In this document: piece by piece, positions 35,463 to 44,610 of the stretch
Layout: each line of letters opens with the position of its first letter
Numbering within the stretch: the first letter of the stretch is position 1
Assembly: GCA_902478055.1 (NCBI GenBank)
Contig: CABSJL010000001.1
Location: 62,001-126,000 of the forward strand
From: an uncultured Veillonella sp.
GTDB taxonomy: Bacteria; Bacillota; Negativicutes; Veillonellales; Veillonellaceae
Direction of reading: 5' to 3'
Length of the DNA: 64,000 nt
Position numbers and translations under genes: made by a program
Notes under the pieces: model-generated
What the model saw: the letters and a program-made list of their open reading frames with translations, nothing else
Databases searched by the model: none
What the model was told of the DNA's origin: nothing

Positions 35463-36479
35463 ATGGATGAAAGAAAACAGCGCATCTTGCGAGCCATAAT
35501 TGAAGACTACGTTAAATCTGCTGAACCTGTAGGCTCCAGGACGATTGCAAAGAATTATAATCTTGGTATTAGTCCTGCAACAGTACGAAATGAAATGTCC
35601 GATTTAGAGGAGTTAGGCTATTTGGAGCAACCTCATACATCGGCTGGACGTATTCCTTCAGCTAAAGGCTATCGCTTATATGTTGATTCTATGCTGAGTC
35701 GACAACCTGTTCCATTACAGGATGCTGAAAAAATTGAAATGTTATGGAAACATTCCAATGGATCGACGAGTGAGCTTTTCTTAAATATGGCTAAATTATT
35801 ATCACAAGTTAGCCATAGCATGAGTTTATTCTTAGCTCCAGCTCATGATAGAGCATTAATCAAATACATTCATGTGTTGCCCCTCGATTCACATCAAGCA
35901 GTTATGGTTGTCATTACTGAGACAGGAGCTCTTGATAATGAATTGATGTACTTTACTGAAGGCGTTTCGCCTGATGTATTACAAAGTTTGGTTATGCAAT
36001 TTAGCAATGCATTACAGAATGTAAGTATTGGTCATGTAACGGCTGAAGCGTTAGGAACACTTTTGATTCATATGGAAGGACCCCAAGGGATTTTGATGAT
36101 CCTTTCAGAAACATTATTACGAGCAATTAATAAACGTAAGTTGTTCTATTCTGTAGGTACCACGGAGTTGTTAAATCAACCAGAGTTTAAGTCTGTTGAA
36201 AAAGTACAACCCTTACTTTCATTAGTGGAAGAGCAAAATCAATTGGGACAACTTTTAAAGGATGATTCACCTACACCTGTGAAGGTAAAGATTGGCGATG
36301 AAAATGATACTGAAGCACTACATTCTATGAGTGTGGTACAAGCTGATTTCACAAATCAAGATCAGCCTATTGGTACACTTGCTATTCTAGGACCGACACG
36401 TATGGAATACGGTCGTATTATTGGAATGTTGTCTCACATGAAACATATGATGGAATCTATGGTAAAAGAACAAAAATAG
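35463..36479 (+). CDS. hrcA: Heat-inducible transcription repressor HrcA
   Basis: The repressor of class I heat-shock genes, which binds the CIRCE element 14 bases upstream of its own start. The N-terminal winged helix reads RKQRILRAIIEDYVKSAEPV, then GSRTIA and ISPATVRNEMSDLEELGYLE. The inserted dimerisation region and a GAF-like domain follow. ATG 35463 after AGAGGTGTCATT is preferred; an in-frame ATG at 35442 would lie inside CIRCE. Length is 338 residues. It heads hrcA-grpE-dnaK-dnaJ, and GroEL normally keeps HrcA active. Confidence 0.96.
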   Translation: MDERKQRILRAIIEDYVKSAEPVGSRTIAKNYNLGISPATVRNEMSDLEELGYLEQPHTSAGRIPSAKGYRLYVDSMLSRQPVPLQDAEKIEMLWKHSNGSTSELFLNMAKLLSQVSHSMSLFLAPAHDRALIKYIHVLPLDSHQAVMVVITETGALDNELMYFTEGVSPDVLQSLVMQFSNALQNVSIGHVTAEALGTLLIHMEGPQGILMILSETLLRAINKRKLFYSVGTTELLNQPEFKSVEKVQPLLSLVEEQNQLGQLLKDDSPTPVKVKIGDENDTEALHSMSVVQADFTNQDQPIGTLAILGPTRMEYGRIIGMLSHMKHMMESMVKEQK

Positions 36480-36491
36480 AAAGGGTATATA

Positions 36492-37037
36492 ATGGCTGAA
36501 GAACAAGACATTAAACAAGAAACAGTAGACGAAACAGCAAAGGCTACTAATGTAGAGGAACCGGCTGTGGAAGAAACTGAAGAAGTTGTTGCTGACGCTG
36601 CTCACGTATTAGATGAGCTTAAAGCAGATTTCGATAATCGGTATAAGCGTTTGCAAGCTGACTTTGAAAACTTCAAACGTCGTACTAACCAAGAAAAAGA
36701 GCAACTTGCAGGATATGTTAAAGGGGATGTACTTACAGATTTACTTCCTGTATTAGATAACTTTGAACGAGCTGTTCAAAGTCCCGCAGAAGGTGATGCT
36801 AAGGTATTCCTTGATGGATTTATCATGATTCATCAAAACTTGATGGCAATGTTATCTAAACATGGTTTAGCCGTTATCGATGCGGTTGGTAAACCATTTG
36901 ATCCAAATTTCCATCAAGCAATTATGCGAGTGCCGTCAGATGAATATGAATCTGATACGGTATGTGAAGTATTGCAAACTGGCTATACTGTTGATGGTCG
37001 TTGTATTCGTCCAGCAATGGTAAAAGTTGTTGAATAG
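36492..37037 (+). CDS. grpE: GrpE nucleotide-exchange factor
   Basis: It releases ADP from DnaK and acts as a thermosensor. The first 45 residues are acidic and disordered (VEEPAVEETEEVVADAAH). A long coiled coil follows (ADFDNRYKRLQADFENFKRR), then the beta domain with FDPNFHQAIMRV and VLQTGYTVDGRCIRPAMVKV. Length (181) is typical. It starts 12 bases after hrcA and shares its promoter and CIRCE control. Confidence 0.97.
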   Translation: MAEEQDIKQETVDETAKATNVEEPAVEETEEVVADAAHVLDELKADFDNRYKRLQADFENFKRRTNQEKEQLAGYVKGDVLTDLLPVLDNFERAVQSPAEGDAKVFLDGFIMIHQNLMAMLSKHGLAVIDAVGKPFDPNFHQAIMRVPSDEYESDTVCEVLQTGYTVDGRCIRPAMVKVVE

Positions 37038-37065
37038 ATTATAAAGGTTTTAGGAGGCATATATT

Positions 37066-38907
37066 ATGGCAAAGGTAATTGGTATTGATTTAGGTACTAC
37101 AAACTCTTGTGTTGCGGTTATGGAAGGCGGCGAACCTACGGTTATTACTAACCAAGAAGGCGCGCGTACAACTCCTTCCGTTGTTGGTTTTGCAAAAAAT
37201 GGCGAACGTTTAGTTGGTCAATTGGCTAAACGTCAAGCTGTATCTAACCCAGAAAACACAATCATTTCTATTAAACGTCACATGGGTACAGACTACAAAG
37301 TAACTGTAGAAGGTAAATCTTATACTCCTCAAGAAATTTCTGCAATGATTCTTCAAAAAATTAAAGCTGACGCAGAAGCTTATTTGGGCGAACCTGTAAA
37401 ACAAGCTGTTATTACTGTTCCAGCATACTTTACAGATGCTCAACGTCAAGCTACAAAAGACGCTGGTGCTATTGCAGGTCTTGAAGTACTTCGTATCATC
37501 AACGAACCTACAGCTGCTGCTCTTGCATATGGTGTAGATAAAGATGAAGATGGTAAAGTTCTTGTATTTGACCTTGGTGGTGGTACATTCGACGTATCTA
37601 TCCTTGAACTTGGTGATGGCGTATTCGAAGTATTGGCAACATCTGGTAATAACCATCTTGGTGGCGATGACTTCGACCAACGTATCATGAACTACCTTAT
37701 TGAAGAATTCAAAAAAGAAACTGGTATCGATTTATCCAATGATAAATTAGCTGATCAACGTTTAAAAGAAGCTGCTGAAAAAGCTAAAATTGAATTGTCT
37801 GGCGTAGCTAGCACAAATATCAACTTGCCATTCATCACAGCTGATGCTACTGGTCCTAAACATTTGGATGTAACATTGACTCGTGCTAAATTTGAAGAGT
37901 TAACTGCTGATTTGGTACAAGCTACTATTGAACCTACTCGTAAAGCTATGAACGATGCTGGTTTATCTGCATCCGATATCGATAAAGTATTGTTAGTTGG
38001 TGGTTCTAGCCGTATTCCAGCTGTACAAGAAGCTATTAAAAAAGTATTGGGTAAAGAACCAACTAAAAATGTTAACCCTGATGAATGTGTAGCTATCGGT
38101 GCTGCTATTCAAGGTGGTGTATTAGTAGGTGAAGTAAAAGACGTATTGTTACTTGATGTAACTCCATTGTCTCTTGGTATCGAAACAATGGGTGGTGTAT
38201 TCACACGTATTATTGATCGTAACACTACAATTCCTACATCTAAATCTCAAGTATTCTCTACTGCAGCAGATAACCAACCATCTGTAGATATCCATGTATT
38301 GCAAGGTGAACGTGAGTTCGCAGCAGATAATAAAACATTGGGTCGCTTCAACTTGGATGGTATCCCAGCAGCTCCTCGTGGGGTTCCTCAAATCGAAGTA
38401 ACATTCGACATCGACGCTAACGGTATCGTACACGTAAAAGCTAAAGATTTGGGTACTCAAAAGGAACAAAAAATTACAATTACTTCTTCTAGCGGCTTGA
38501 AAGAAGACGAAATCGAACGCATGGTTAAAGAAGCTGAAGCTCATGCAGCAGAAGATAAAGCTAGAAAAGAAGAATTAGATGTTAAAAACAATGCAGATTC
38601 CTTGGTATACCAAGCTGAAAAAGCATTGAAAGAACTTGATGGTAAAGGCGATACTGCTTTATTAAAAGAAGTTGAAGAAGCTAAAGATAAATTGAAAAAA
38701 TCTATCGAAGCTGGCAACATCGAAGACATCAAAAAAGATAGTGAAGCTTTGGAACAACCATTGCATAAATTAGCAGAACAAATGTATGCAGCAGCACAAC
38801 AAGCTCAACAAGCAGCTGGTGGTGCAGATCAAGGTCAACAACAAACTAAATCTGATGACAATGTAGTTGATGCTGATTACACAGTAGTGGATGACGACAA
38901 GAAATAA
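37066..38907 (+). CDS. dnaK: Molecular chaperone DnaK (Hsp70)
   Basis: ATP-driven chaperone for folding and refolding. It opens with [19 protein letters not shown]. The phosphate loops are [14 protein letters not shown] and [14 protein letters not shown], and [17 protein letters not shown] is conserved. The substrate-binding domain starts near residue 370 ([17 protein letters not shown]), and a Gln/Ala-rich lid ([19 protein letters not shown]) leads to an acidic tail ending [14 protein letters not shown]. It has 613 residues, with the short Gram-positive-type loop in the ATPase domain. Codon use is strongly biased, as in rpsB, matching high expression. TTTTAGGAGGCATATATT precedes the ATG. Confidence 0.98.
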   Translation: MAKVIGIDLGTTNSCVAVMEGGEPTVITNQEGARTTPSVVGFAKNGERLVGQLAKRQAVSNPENTIISIKRHMGTDYKVTVEGKSYTPQEISAMILQKIKADAEAYLGEPVKQAVITVPAYFTDAQRQATKDAGAIAGLEVLRIINEPTAAALAYGVDKDEDGKVLVFDLGGGTFDVSILELGDGVFEVLATSGNNHLGGDDFDQRIMNYLIEEFKKETGIDLSNDKLADQRLKEAAEKAKIELSGVASTNINLPFITADATGPKHLDVTLTRAKFEELTADLVQATIEPTRKAMNDAGLSASDIDKVLLVGGSSRIPAVQEAIKKVLGKEPTKNVNPDECVAIGAAIQGGVLVGEVKDVLLLDVTPLSLGIETMGGVFTRIIDRNTTIPTSKSQVFSTAADNQPSVDIHVLQGEREFAADNKTLGRFNLDGIPAAPRGVPQIEVTFDIDANGIVHVKAKDLGTQKEQKITITSSSGLKEDEIERMVKEAEAHAAEDKARKEELDVKNNADSLVYQAEKALKELDGKGDTALLKEVEEAKDKLKKSIEAGNIEDIKKDSEALEQPLHKLAEQMYAAAQQAQQAAGGADQGQQQTKSDDNVVDADYTVVDDDKK

Positions 38908-38923
38908 GAAGGGTTGGTAACTA

Positions 38924-40081
38924 ATGGCACGTGATTATTATGACATCTTAGGGGTTAGTAAAAATGCCTCTCAAGATGAAATCAAAAAAGCCTTCCGTAA
39001 AAAGGCACGCCAATACCATCCAGATGTAAATAAAGATAATCCAAAGGAAGCGGAAGCAAAGTTTAAAGAAGCTAACGAAGCTTACGAAGTATTGTCTGAT
39101 GAAACTAAAAAAGCTCAATATGACCAATTCGGCCACGACGCCTTCAAACAAGGAGGCGGCGCTGGCGCCGGTGGTTTCCAAGGTGGCTTTGGCGGTTTCG
39201 GTGGTCAAGCTGGCGGCTTTAGTGATATCTTTGGCGACATTTTTGGTGGCATGTTTGGCGGTGGACGCCAACAACAAGGCCCTCAAAAAGGCAATGACTT
39301 GCGCGAAGATATTGATATTTCCTTTGAAGATGCAGCCTTTGGTAAATCTATGGAAATAGAAGTGCATCGTCATGAAGAATGTGATCACTGTCATGGTACT
39401 GGTGGTGAACCAGGATCTCGTGTCGATACTTGTCCAAACTGTCATGGTTCTGGCCAAGAAGCGGTTATTCAAAATACTCCATTTGGACGTATGCAATCCG
39501 TTCGCACTTGTTCCCGCTGTCATGGTACTGGTAAAAGCATCGAAAAACCTTGTTCCAAATGTCGTGGAACAGGTGAAATGTTGGCAAAACGTAAAATCTC
39601 TATCAAAATTCCAGCAGGTGTAGATAGTGGTTCCCGCTTACGCGTTGCTAATGAAGGTGAACCTGGTATCTTAGGTGGTCCAAAAGGCGATCTTTACGTG
39701 TATATCTTCGTTCGTCCTCATAAGGAATTTGAACGAAATGGTAATGACGTTATTAGCCGTGTAAATATTAGCTTTGCTCAAGCAGCATTAGGTGCGACTA
39801 TACAAGTTAACACCTTAGATGGTAAAGTAGAGTTAAAGATTCCGGAAGGTACTCAAACGGGAACGGCATTCCGCGTAAAGGGCAAAGGTATTCCATATTT
39901 GCGTAACCCTAAACAACGGGGGGACCAACATATTGTAGTAACTGTCCAAACGCCTAAGAAGTTGACAGACACTCAACGTGAGTTATTATTACGCTTTGCA
40001 AATGAAAGCAACGAAGATGTAAATAACTTACAAGTGAGCAAGAGTCTCTTTGAAAAAATTAAGGACTGTTTGACTAAATGA
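38924..40081 (+). CDS. dnaJ: Chaperone protein DnaJ (Hsp40, type I)
   Basis: It delivers substrates to DnaK and stimulates its ATPase. The J domain occupies residues 1-70 with the HPD triad ([11 protein letters not shown]). A Gly/Phe-rich segment follows (about 75-125). Four zinc-binding CxxCxGxG repeats are visible: [24 protein letters not shown] and CSKCRGTG. The C-terminal substrate-binding beta domains complete 385 residues. It starts 16 bases after dnaK and is the fourth gene of the heat-shock operon. Confidence 0.98.
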   Translation: MARDYYDILGVSKNASQDEIKKAFRKKARQYHPDVNKDNPKEAEAKFKEANEAYEVLSDETKKAQYDQFGHDAFKQGGGAGAGGFQGGFGGFGGQAGGFSDIFGDIFGGMFGGGRQQQGPQKGNDLREDIDISFEDAAFGKSMEIEVHRHEECDHCHGTGGEPGSRVDTCPNCHGSGQEAVIQNTPFGRMQSVRTCSRCHGTGKSIEKPCSKCRGTGEMLAKRKISIKIPAGVDSGSRLRVANEGEPGILGGPKGDLYVYIFVRPHKEFERNGNDVISRVNISFAQAALGATIQVNTLDGKVELKIPEGTQTGTAFRVKGKGIPYLRNPKQRGDQHIVVTVQTPKKLTDTQRELLLRFANESNEDVNNLQVSKSLFEKIKDCLTK

Positions 40082-40090
40082 ACAGCTCAT

Positions 40091-40115
40091 GTGAAGGAAT
40101 GGTTTGTTCCATCAC
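40091..40115 (+). other. Stem-loop between dnaJ and prmA
   Basis: GTGA-A-GGAA (40091-40099) can pair with TTCC-A-TCAC (40107-40115) with one A-A mismatch and a 7-base loop. No T-run follows. It may be a processing or stabilising hairpin separating the chaperone genes from the downstream methyltransferases. Confidence 0.35.
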
Positions 40116-40136
40116 ATTCCCTATAAAGGAGCATAT

Positions 40137-41000
40137 ATGCAATGGATAGAAGTATCCATTGTCTGTGAAAGAGTAGCCACCGATGAGGTGACTACTCTTT
40201 TTGACGATTATGCAGACAATGGAATTATAGAAGAAGATGTAGAAAATCAGCCCAATTTAATTAAATTAACAATGTATGCGGATCCATCTTTGGATGTAGA
40301 TACAATTAAGTCAGATATAGAAAATCGTCTTACAGAGGCAAATATTAGTGTTACATCAATTAATGCTAATATATTAGATGAATCTACATGGCTTAATTCT
40401 TGGCAACAATATATTGAACCCACAGAAATCTTACCAAATTTGATTATTAAACCAGCTTGGCAGGAATACGATAATGTGGATCATAAAACTATTATTGAAA
40501 TCGATTCAGATATTTCTTTTGGTACTGGATCCCATGAGACTACACGGACTTGTGCAGAGTTATTGAAATCTTATAGTGAATCTATGGATCTTGACACTGT
40601 TACTTGTTTAGATATTGGTACTGGCACTGGTATCCTTTTATTGGTAGCAGCTCAGTTAGGCATCAAACATTTAGTTGGTATTGATATAGAAGAGTATGCT
40701 GCTAATCAAGCGCGCATTAACTGTGAGAATAATCATGTATCAGCAGAAATAATTTGTGGTAATTTGGATAGTGATTTCAATGGTACTGCTCAAATAATTT
40801 TAGCGAACCTAACAGTAGATCCTCTTAAAATACTATTACCTCAAATTGGTAATAAACTTGATGATAAGGGTATTTTAATTATTAGTGGTATTATAGATGA
40901 TCGGTATGATGAAATCATGCCATATATTAAGGCTAATTGGCATATTATTGAGGAGCGCATTGCAGGGCCTTGGCATACATTTGCGCTAGAAAAACGATGA
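40137..41000 (+). CDS. prmA: Ribosomal protein L11 methyltransferase
   Basis: It methylates lysines and the N-terminus of ribosomal protein L11. The start at 40137 follows AAAGGAGCATAT; the in-frame ATG 33 bases upstream lacks a ribosome site. The N-terminal substrate-binding domain is followed by EIDSDISFGTGSHETTRTC and the SAM motif CLDIGTGTGILLLVA, then IILANLTVDPL, the NPPY-like motif of PrmA. Length is 287. It is downstream of dnaJ, the usual Firmicute order, and its stop overlaps rsmE (ATGA). Confidence 0.94.
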   Translation: MQWIEVSIVCERVATDEVTTLFDDYADNGIIEEDVENQPNLIKLTMYADPSLDVDTIKSDIENRLTEANISVTSINANILDESTWLNSWQQYIEPTEILPNLIIKPAWQEYDNVDHKTIIEIDSDISFGTGSHETTRTCAELLKSYSESMDLDTVTCLDIGTGTGILLLVAAQLGIKHLVGIDIEEYAANQARINCENNHVSAEIICGNLDSDFNGTAQIILANLTVDPLKILLPQIGNKLDDKGILIISGIIDDRYDEIMPYIKANWHIIEERIAGPWHTFALEKR

Positions 41001-41728
41001 AAAAGATTTTTATTTCTACACCATTAGGTGAAACCATAGAATTACCAACGGATGTTACACATCATGTGTTACATGTATTTCGTCATAATATGGAGAAACC
41101 CATAACTGTTACCGGCAGTGACAATCGGTGTGGTACATATCAAATTACAGAAGAAATAGATGGTAAAGCTCAAGCAAAACTTATTGAATATGTAGAATCA
41201 AATGTATCTTCTTATCGTACTATCCTTGTTCAATCTTTATTAAAAGGTGAAAAGCTAGAATGGGTATTACAAAAAGCGACAGAGTTAAATGTAGATACAA
41301 TTTATCTTGTATCTACTGCTAACTGTGTTGCTAAATATGATGACAAGAAATTACAAACAAAGGCTACTCGATGGGAGAAAATAATGCTAGAAGCGGCTCA
41401 ACAATGTGGTCGTAATCAACTGCCAACACTTGTAGTGGGGGAAAAACTTTCACAAGTATTAGAAATAGAAACTGATGCATTAAAATTGGTAGCCTATGAA
41501 AATGAAGATGGACATACTATTAAAGATGTTCTTTCACAGGTCAACTCTGATGAGTCAATTACAGACATACTAATTTGTATTGGTCCAGAAGGGGGCTATC
41601 AAGAGAAGGAAATCAATGCTATTATAGAGAGTGGTGGAAAATCAGTTTCTCTTGGTAATACTATTTTGCGAGCTGAAACGGCTGCTATTGGATCATTATC
41701 GATGATTCAATATGAATTAGAACTATAA
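40997..41728 (+). CDS. rsmE: 16S rRNA (uracil-1498-N3)-methyltransferase
   Basis: It methylates N3 of U1498 in 16S rRNA. The ATG overlaps the prmA stop and has no good Shine-Dalgarno, so it is probably translated by coupling. The SPOUT (trefoil-knot) fold is indicated by KGEKLEWVLQKATELNVD, MLEAAQQCGRNQLPTL, IGPEGGYQEKEI and SLGNTILRAETAAIGSLSMI. The N-terminal PUA-like region has HHVLHVFRHN. Length (243) is normal. Confidence 0.94.
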   Translation: MKKIFISTPLGETIELPTDVTHHVLHVFRHNMEKPITVTGSDNRCGTYQITEEIDGKAQAKLIEYVESNVSSYRTILVQSLLKGEKLEWVLQKATELNVDTIYLVSTANCVAKYDDKKLQTKATRWEKIMLEAAQQCGRNQLPTLVVGEKLSQVLEIETDALKLVAYENEDGHTIKDVLSQVNSDESITDILICIGPEGGYQEKEINAIIESGGKSVSLGNTILRAETAAIGSLSMIQYELEL

Positions 41729-41752
41729 ATTAAACAAGAATAGAGAGGTGCA

Positions 41753-43048
41753 ATGAAAACCGTTGCGTTTACAACCTTAGGGTGTCGTGTTAATCAATAT
41801 GATACAGATGCTATGAAAGGTTTATTTTTACAAAATAACTACGAAGCTGTAGACTTCGATGAAAAAGCAGATATATATGTAATTAATACATGTTCTGTAA
41901 CGAATATGGGGGAAAAGAAATCCCGTCAATTGATTCGCAAAGCGAAGCGTCAAAACGAAGATGCCTATGTGATTGTAACTGGTTGTTATGCCCAACTTGA
42001 TCCAGATGCGATTGCAGCTATCGATGGTGTTAACCTCGTTATCGGTACTAATAATCGCTCTAAAATTGTTGAACTAGTTGAACAATTGGAATCTACAGAG
42101 CGTCAAATTAATGCTGTACGGGATATCATGAATGAGTCTAACTTTGAGGAAATGCCATTATATGGTAATGAATCTGATAAAGCTCGTGCTTTTATGAAAA
42201 TTCAAGAAGGTTGTAATAACTACTGTGCCTTTTGTATCATTCCCTATACTCGAGGAAAATTAAAATCTCGTAAAGTAGATGATATTGTACAAGAGGCAAA
42301 ACGTTTAGTAGAACATGGATTCCACGAAATCGTGTTAACAGGGATACATTTGGGAAATTACGGTGTTGAATTGCCAGGTCGTCCTACATTAGCCGATGTA
42401 GTCAAAGCTTTATTAGAGATTCCTGATTTATACCGCATTCGTTTCGGTTCCATTGAATCAGTAGAGGTTTCTGATGAGTTAGTAGAATTAATGGCTACTA
42501 ATAAACGTGTTTGTCCACATTTGCATTTACCTCTACAAGCCGGTTCTGATCATGTATTAAAGTTGATGAAACGCCATTATACATTGCAAGAATATAAAGA
42601 CTTGATTGCAAGTTTACGTTCTCGTATTAAGGATTTATCAATTACCACTGATATTATTGCAGGTTTCCCGCAAGAAACAGATGAAGACTTTGAAGAAACC
42701 TTAAATACAGTACGTGAAATTGGATTTACCCATATTCATGCCTTCCCATACTCTATTCGTGAGGGCACACCTGCAGCTACTATGCCGGATCAAGTACCAG
42801 AAGCTGTAAAGAAAACTCGTGTAGCACTTTTGAATGGGCTTAGCCAATCTGGCTATGAAGCATACGCAAAATCTCGCATTGGTAAGCCTGGTGAGATTCT
42901 CATCGAAAAGGAAGAGAATGGATACTACATGGGCTTAACAAATGAGTATGTAAATGGTAAAGTTAAATCTGATGGGACACATAAAATTGGTGATCTCATC
43001 GGAGGTACTGTTGTAGGTTTAGAAGATAATTATTTGATTATTGAATAA
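41753..43048 (+). CDS. mtaB: tRNA t6A37 methylthiotransferase
   Basis: It converts t6A37 to ms2t6A in tRNAs reading A-starting codons. It opens with TVAFTTLGCRVNQYDTDAMK, the MtaB form, in contrast to the YGCQMN of MiaB. The UPF0004 Cys residues are in LGCRVN, INTCSVTN and VTGCYAQ. The radical SAM motif is CNNYCAFCIIPYTRG, and a TRAM-like end follows. Length is 431. It follows rsmE by 24 bases after AGAGAGGTGCA. The window thus holds two different methylthiotransferases with different tRNA targets. Confidence 0.93.
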   Translation: MKTVAFTTLGCRVNQYDTDAMKGLFLQNNYEAVDFDEKADIYVINTCSVTNMGEKKSRQLIRKAKRQNEDAYVIVTGCYAQLDPDAIAAIDGVNLVIGTNNRSKIVELVEQLESTERQINAVRDIMNESNFEEMPLYGNESDKARAFMKIQEGCNNYCAFCIIPYTRGKLKSRKVDDIVQEAKRLVEHGFHEIVLTGIHLGNYGVELPGRPTLADVVKALLEIPDLYRIRFGSIESVEVSDELVELMATNKRVCPHLHLPLQAGSDHVLKLMKRHYTLQEYKDLIASLRSRIKDLSITTDIIAGFPQETDEDFEETLNTVREIGFTHIHAFPYSIREGTPAATMPDQVPEAVKKTRVALLNGLSQSGYEAYAKSRIGKPGEILIEKEENGYYMGLTNEYVNGKVKSDGTHKIGDLIGGTVVGLEDNYLIIE

Positions 43049-43059
43049 GGAGTTATAGT

Positions 43060-43404
43060 ATGAGTGACTGCATTTTCTGTAAAATTATCAATGGCGAAAT
43101 TCCATCTAAAAAAGTGTTAGAAAACGATAAATTCTATGCATTTCATGATATTGAACCAGTGAAAAAAGTACATGTTTTAATTGTACCTAAAAACCATGTT
43201 TCCAATATTGCTCATCTTAACGAAAATAATGAAGACTATGTAGAAGGTTTATTGCCATTCGTTCGTGATGTAGCTAAAGAACTTGGTATTTCTAAAGATG
43301 GTTATCGTTTGATTTTTAATACTGGTAAAAAAGCTGGTCAAACTGTATTTCATATGCATGCTCATCTCTTAGGTGGCGAAGAAATGGGATGGCCAGAAGC
43401 TTAA
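43060..43404 (+). CDS. HIT family hydrolase (HinT-like)
   Basis: A 114-residue histidine-triad protein. It opens with SDCIFCKIINGEIPSKKVLE and has the active-site HMHAHLLGG near the C-terminus (H-x-H-x-H). This form hydrolyses purine nucleoside phosphoramidates and acyl-adenylates. The CxxC pair in DCIFCK may bind zinc, as in many bacterial HinT proteins. It starts 12 bases after mtaB with AAGGAGTTATAGT upstream. Confidence 0.93.
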   Translation: MSDCIFCKIINGEIPSKKVLENDKFYAFHDIEPVKKVHVLIVPKNHVSNIAHLNENNEDYVEGLLPFVRDVAKELGISKDGYRLIFNTGKKAGQTVFHMHAHLLGGEEMGWPEA

Positions 43405-43469
43405 TATTAGGTATAATGTATTCTTTTTATAATACTTATTAAAATTCCTATAAAATATACCGGAAAATA

Positions 43470-43498
43470 TTGACAACATCTATACCTATACATATAAT
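43470..43498 (+). promoter_or_regulatory. Strong consensus promoter of rpsU
   Basis: TTGACA (43470-43475), 17 bases, TATAAT (43493-43498): both boxes and the spacing are perfect consensus. The small protein gene rpsU follows after about 55 bases, which suggests it is strongly expressed independently of the heat-shock operon. Confidence 0.88.
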
Positions 43499-43561
43499 AT
43501 TATATGTGCGTATGTAAATTATCAGCACTTCCCGAGATTATTTTTGGAGGGAGGGATATAG

Positions 43562-43741
43562 ATGTCTGAAATCAAAGTCGGTAAAAACGAAACGCTTGAA
43601 AGTGCTCTTCGTCGATTCAAACGCTCCTGCCAAAAAGCGGGTGTTTTGTCTGAAGTAAGAAAACGCGAACACTACGAAAAACCAAGCGTAAAAAGAAAGA
43701 AAAAATCTGAAGCAGCAAGAAAACGCAAATTCAGAGCATAA
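43562..43741 (+). CDS. rpsU: 30S ribosomal protein S21
   Basis: A 59-residue, strongly basic protein beginning [20 protein letters not shown], then [20 protein letters not shown] and a lysine/arginine-rich tail, the S21 family pattern. S21 binds near the anti-Shine-Dalgarno on the 30S platform. GGAGGGAGGGATATAG precedes the ATG. The gene lies between the HIT gene and yqeY, the classical rpsU-yqeY pair of Firmicutes, and has its own consensus promoter and terminator. Confidence 0.96.
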   Translation: MSEIKVGKNETLESALRRFKRSCQKAGVLSEVRKREHYEKPSVKRKKKSEAARKRKFRA

Positions 43742-43748
43742 GATGATT

Positions 43749-43801
43749 ACCCTAATTCTGCCTTTTCATGGCTTCATGAAATCCAGGATTAGGGTTTCTT
43801 T
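43749..43801 (+). terminator. Rho-independent terminator after rpsU
   Basis: ACCCTAATTCTG (43749-43760) pairs with CAGGATTAGGGT (43784-43795), with one G-U, and an inner hairpin TTTCATG/CATGAAA extends the stem. TTCTTT follows. It insulates rpsU from yqeY. Confidence 0.85.
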
Positions 43802-43853
43802 ATATTATTTTATCTATATATAATAATGTTGTATGACTTAATGTGTTATATCT

Positions 43854-43883
43854 TTGCATACTGTAAAGATTAACCTTTATAAA
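43854..43883 (+). promoter_or_regulatory. Possible yqeY promoter
   Basis: TTGCAT (43854-43859) and TATAAA (43878-43883) with an 18-base spacer lie after the rpsU terminator and 46 bases before the yqeY start. Confidence 0.5.
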
Positions 43884-43929
43884 AGTATGATGTAGATTAT
43901 TATTAATTAAAATAGATCAGGAGGATACA

Positions 43930-44373
43930 ATGAGCTTAAAAGATCAATTAAAAGAAGATATGAAAGCTGCTATGAAAGCACGTGAAGAAGGTAAAACTGC
44001 GCTTTCTGTAATTCGAATGGTTAATAGTGCTATTAAGAATACAGAAATCAATGATAAAGTTGAGCTTGATGATAATGGTATTCTTGGTATTTTAGCAAAA
44101 GAAATGAAAACTCGCCAAGACTCCTTAACTGAATTTGAAAAGGCGGGCCGTGAAGATTTGATCTCTCATGTAAAAGAAGAGATGGCTGTGCTTCAAAAAT
44201 ATTTACCAGCTCAAATGAGTGAAGATGAAATTCGCACTGTTGTAAAAGAAGCGATTGCAGCATGTGGCGATGCTGTAAACATGGGTAATGTTATGAAACA
44301 TGTAATGCCAAAAACTAAAGGCCGTGCAGATGGTAAAGTAGTTAATAATATCGTTAAAGAATTACTTGGATAA
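43930..44373 (+). CDS. yqeY: GatB/YqeY domain protein
   Basis: A 147-residue helical protein matching the YqeY family, which resembles the tail domain of the amidotransferase subunit GatB. Recognisable blocks are LKEDMKAAMKAREEGKTALS, VIRMVNSAIKN, VLQKYLPAQMSEDEI and GNVMKHVMPKTKGRADGK. Its role is unproven; the GatB link suggests tRNA binding. CAGGAGGATACA precedes the ATG. Placement after rpsU is conserved across Firmicutes. Confidence 0.93.
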   Translation: MSLKDQLKEDMKAAMKAREEGKTALSVIRMVNSAIKNTEINDKVELDDNGILGILAKEMKTRQDSLTEFEKAGREDLISHVKEEMAVLQKYLPAQMSEDEIRTVVKEAIAACGDAVNMGNVMKHVMPKTKGRADGKVVNNIVKELLG

Positions 44374-44483
44374 TCAATTATAAATATAGAAGTAAACATT
44401 TCATATAGTTAGTATTTTTGATACATCAAAATTGAACTCTTAACCTCATATTTAAGAGAATCATGAAATTCTATAGAAAGTTA

Positions 44484-44513
44484 TTGACATGTATTTTCAC
44501 TATATGATATTAT
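44484..44513 (+). promoter_or_regulatory. Promoter of the glutamine synthetase gene
   Basis: TTGACA (44484-44489) with TATTAT (44508-44513) after 18 bases. The RNA should start near 44520, leaving a leader of about 90 bases. The upstream part of the gap (44374-44483) is AT-rich with no gene. Confidence 0.7.
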
Positions 44514-44539
44514 GATTTCAACAAAATAATTGGTCAACG

Positions 44540-44597
44540 AAGACTCCACGTTAGATATATGGAATATATATCTATTTGTTGGAGTCTTTTTATTTTT
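44540..44597 (+). terminator. Leader terminator (attenuator candidate) in front of glutamine synthetase
   Basis: AAGACTCCA (44540-44548) pairs with TGGAGTCTT (44580-44588), with an inner AGATATAT/ATATATCT stem, and is followed by TTTTTATTTTT up to 44597. The T-run directly touches the AGGAGG Shine-Dalgarno (44598-44603). Because it lies between the promoter and the start codon, it must be read through or unfolded for expression. CAACAAA (44519-44525) can pair with TTTGTTG (44575-44581) and might compete with the terminator stem. Confidence 0.75.
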
Positions 44598-44610
44598 AGG
44601 AGGAACCATT

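Noticed and set aside
39099..39623. Plus-strand frames inside dnaJ
   Set aside because: They are frame-shifted readings of the Gly-rich and zinc-finger repeats without ribosome sites.
44530..44610. N-terminal extension of glutamine synthetase or a leader peptide starting with TTG at 44530
   Set aside because: It would be translated through the terminator stem, has no ribosome site and encodes an unrelated hydrophobic stretch. ATG 44611 has AGGAGG at the right distance.
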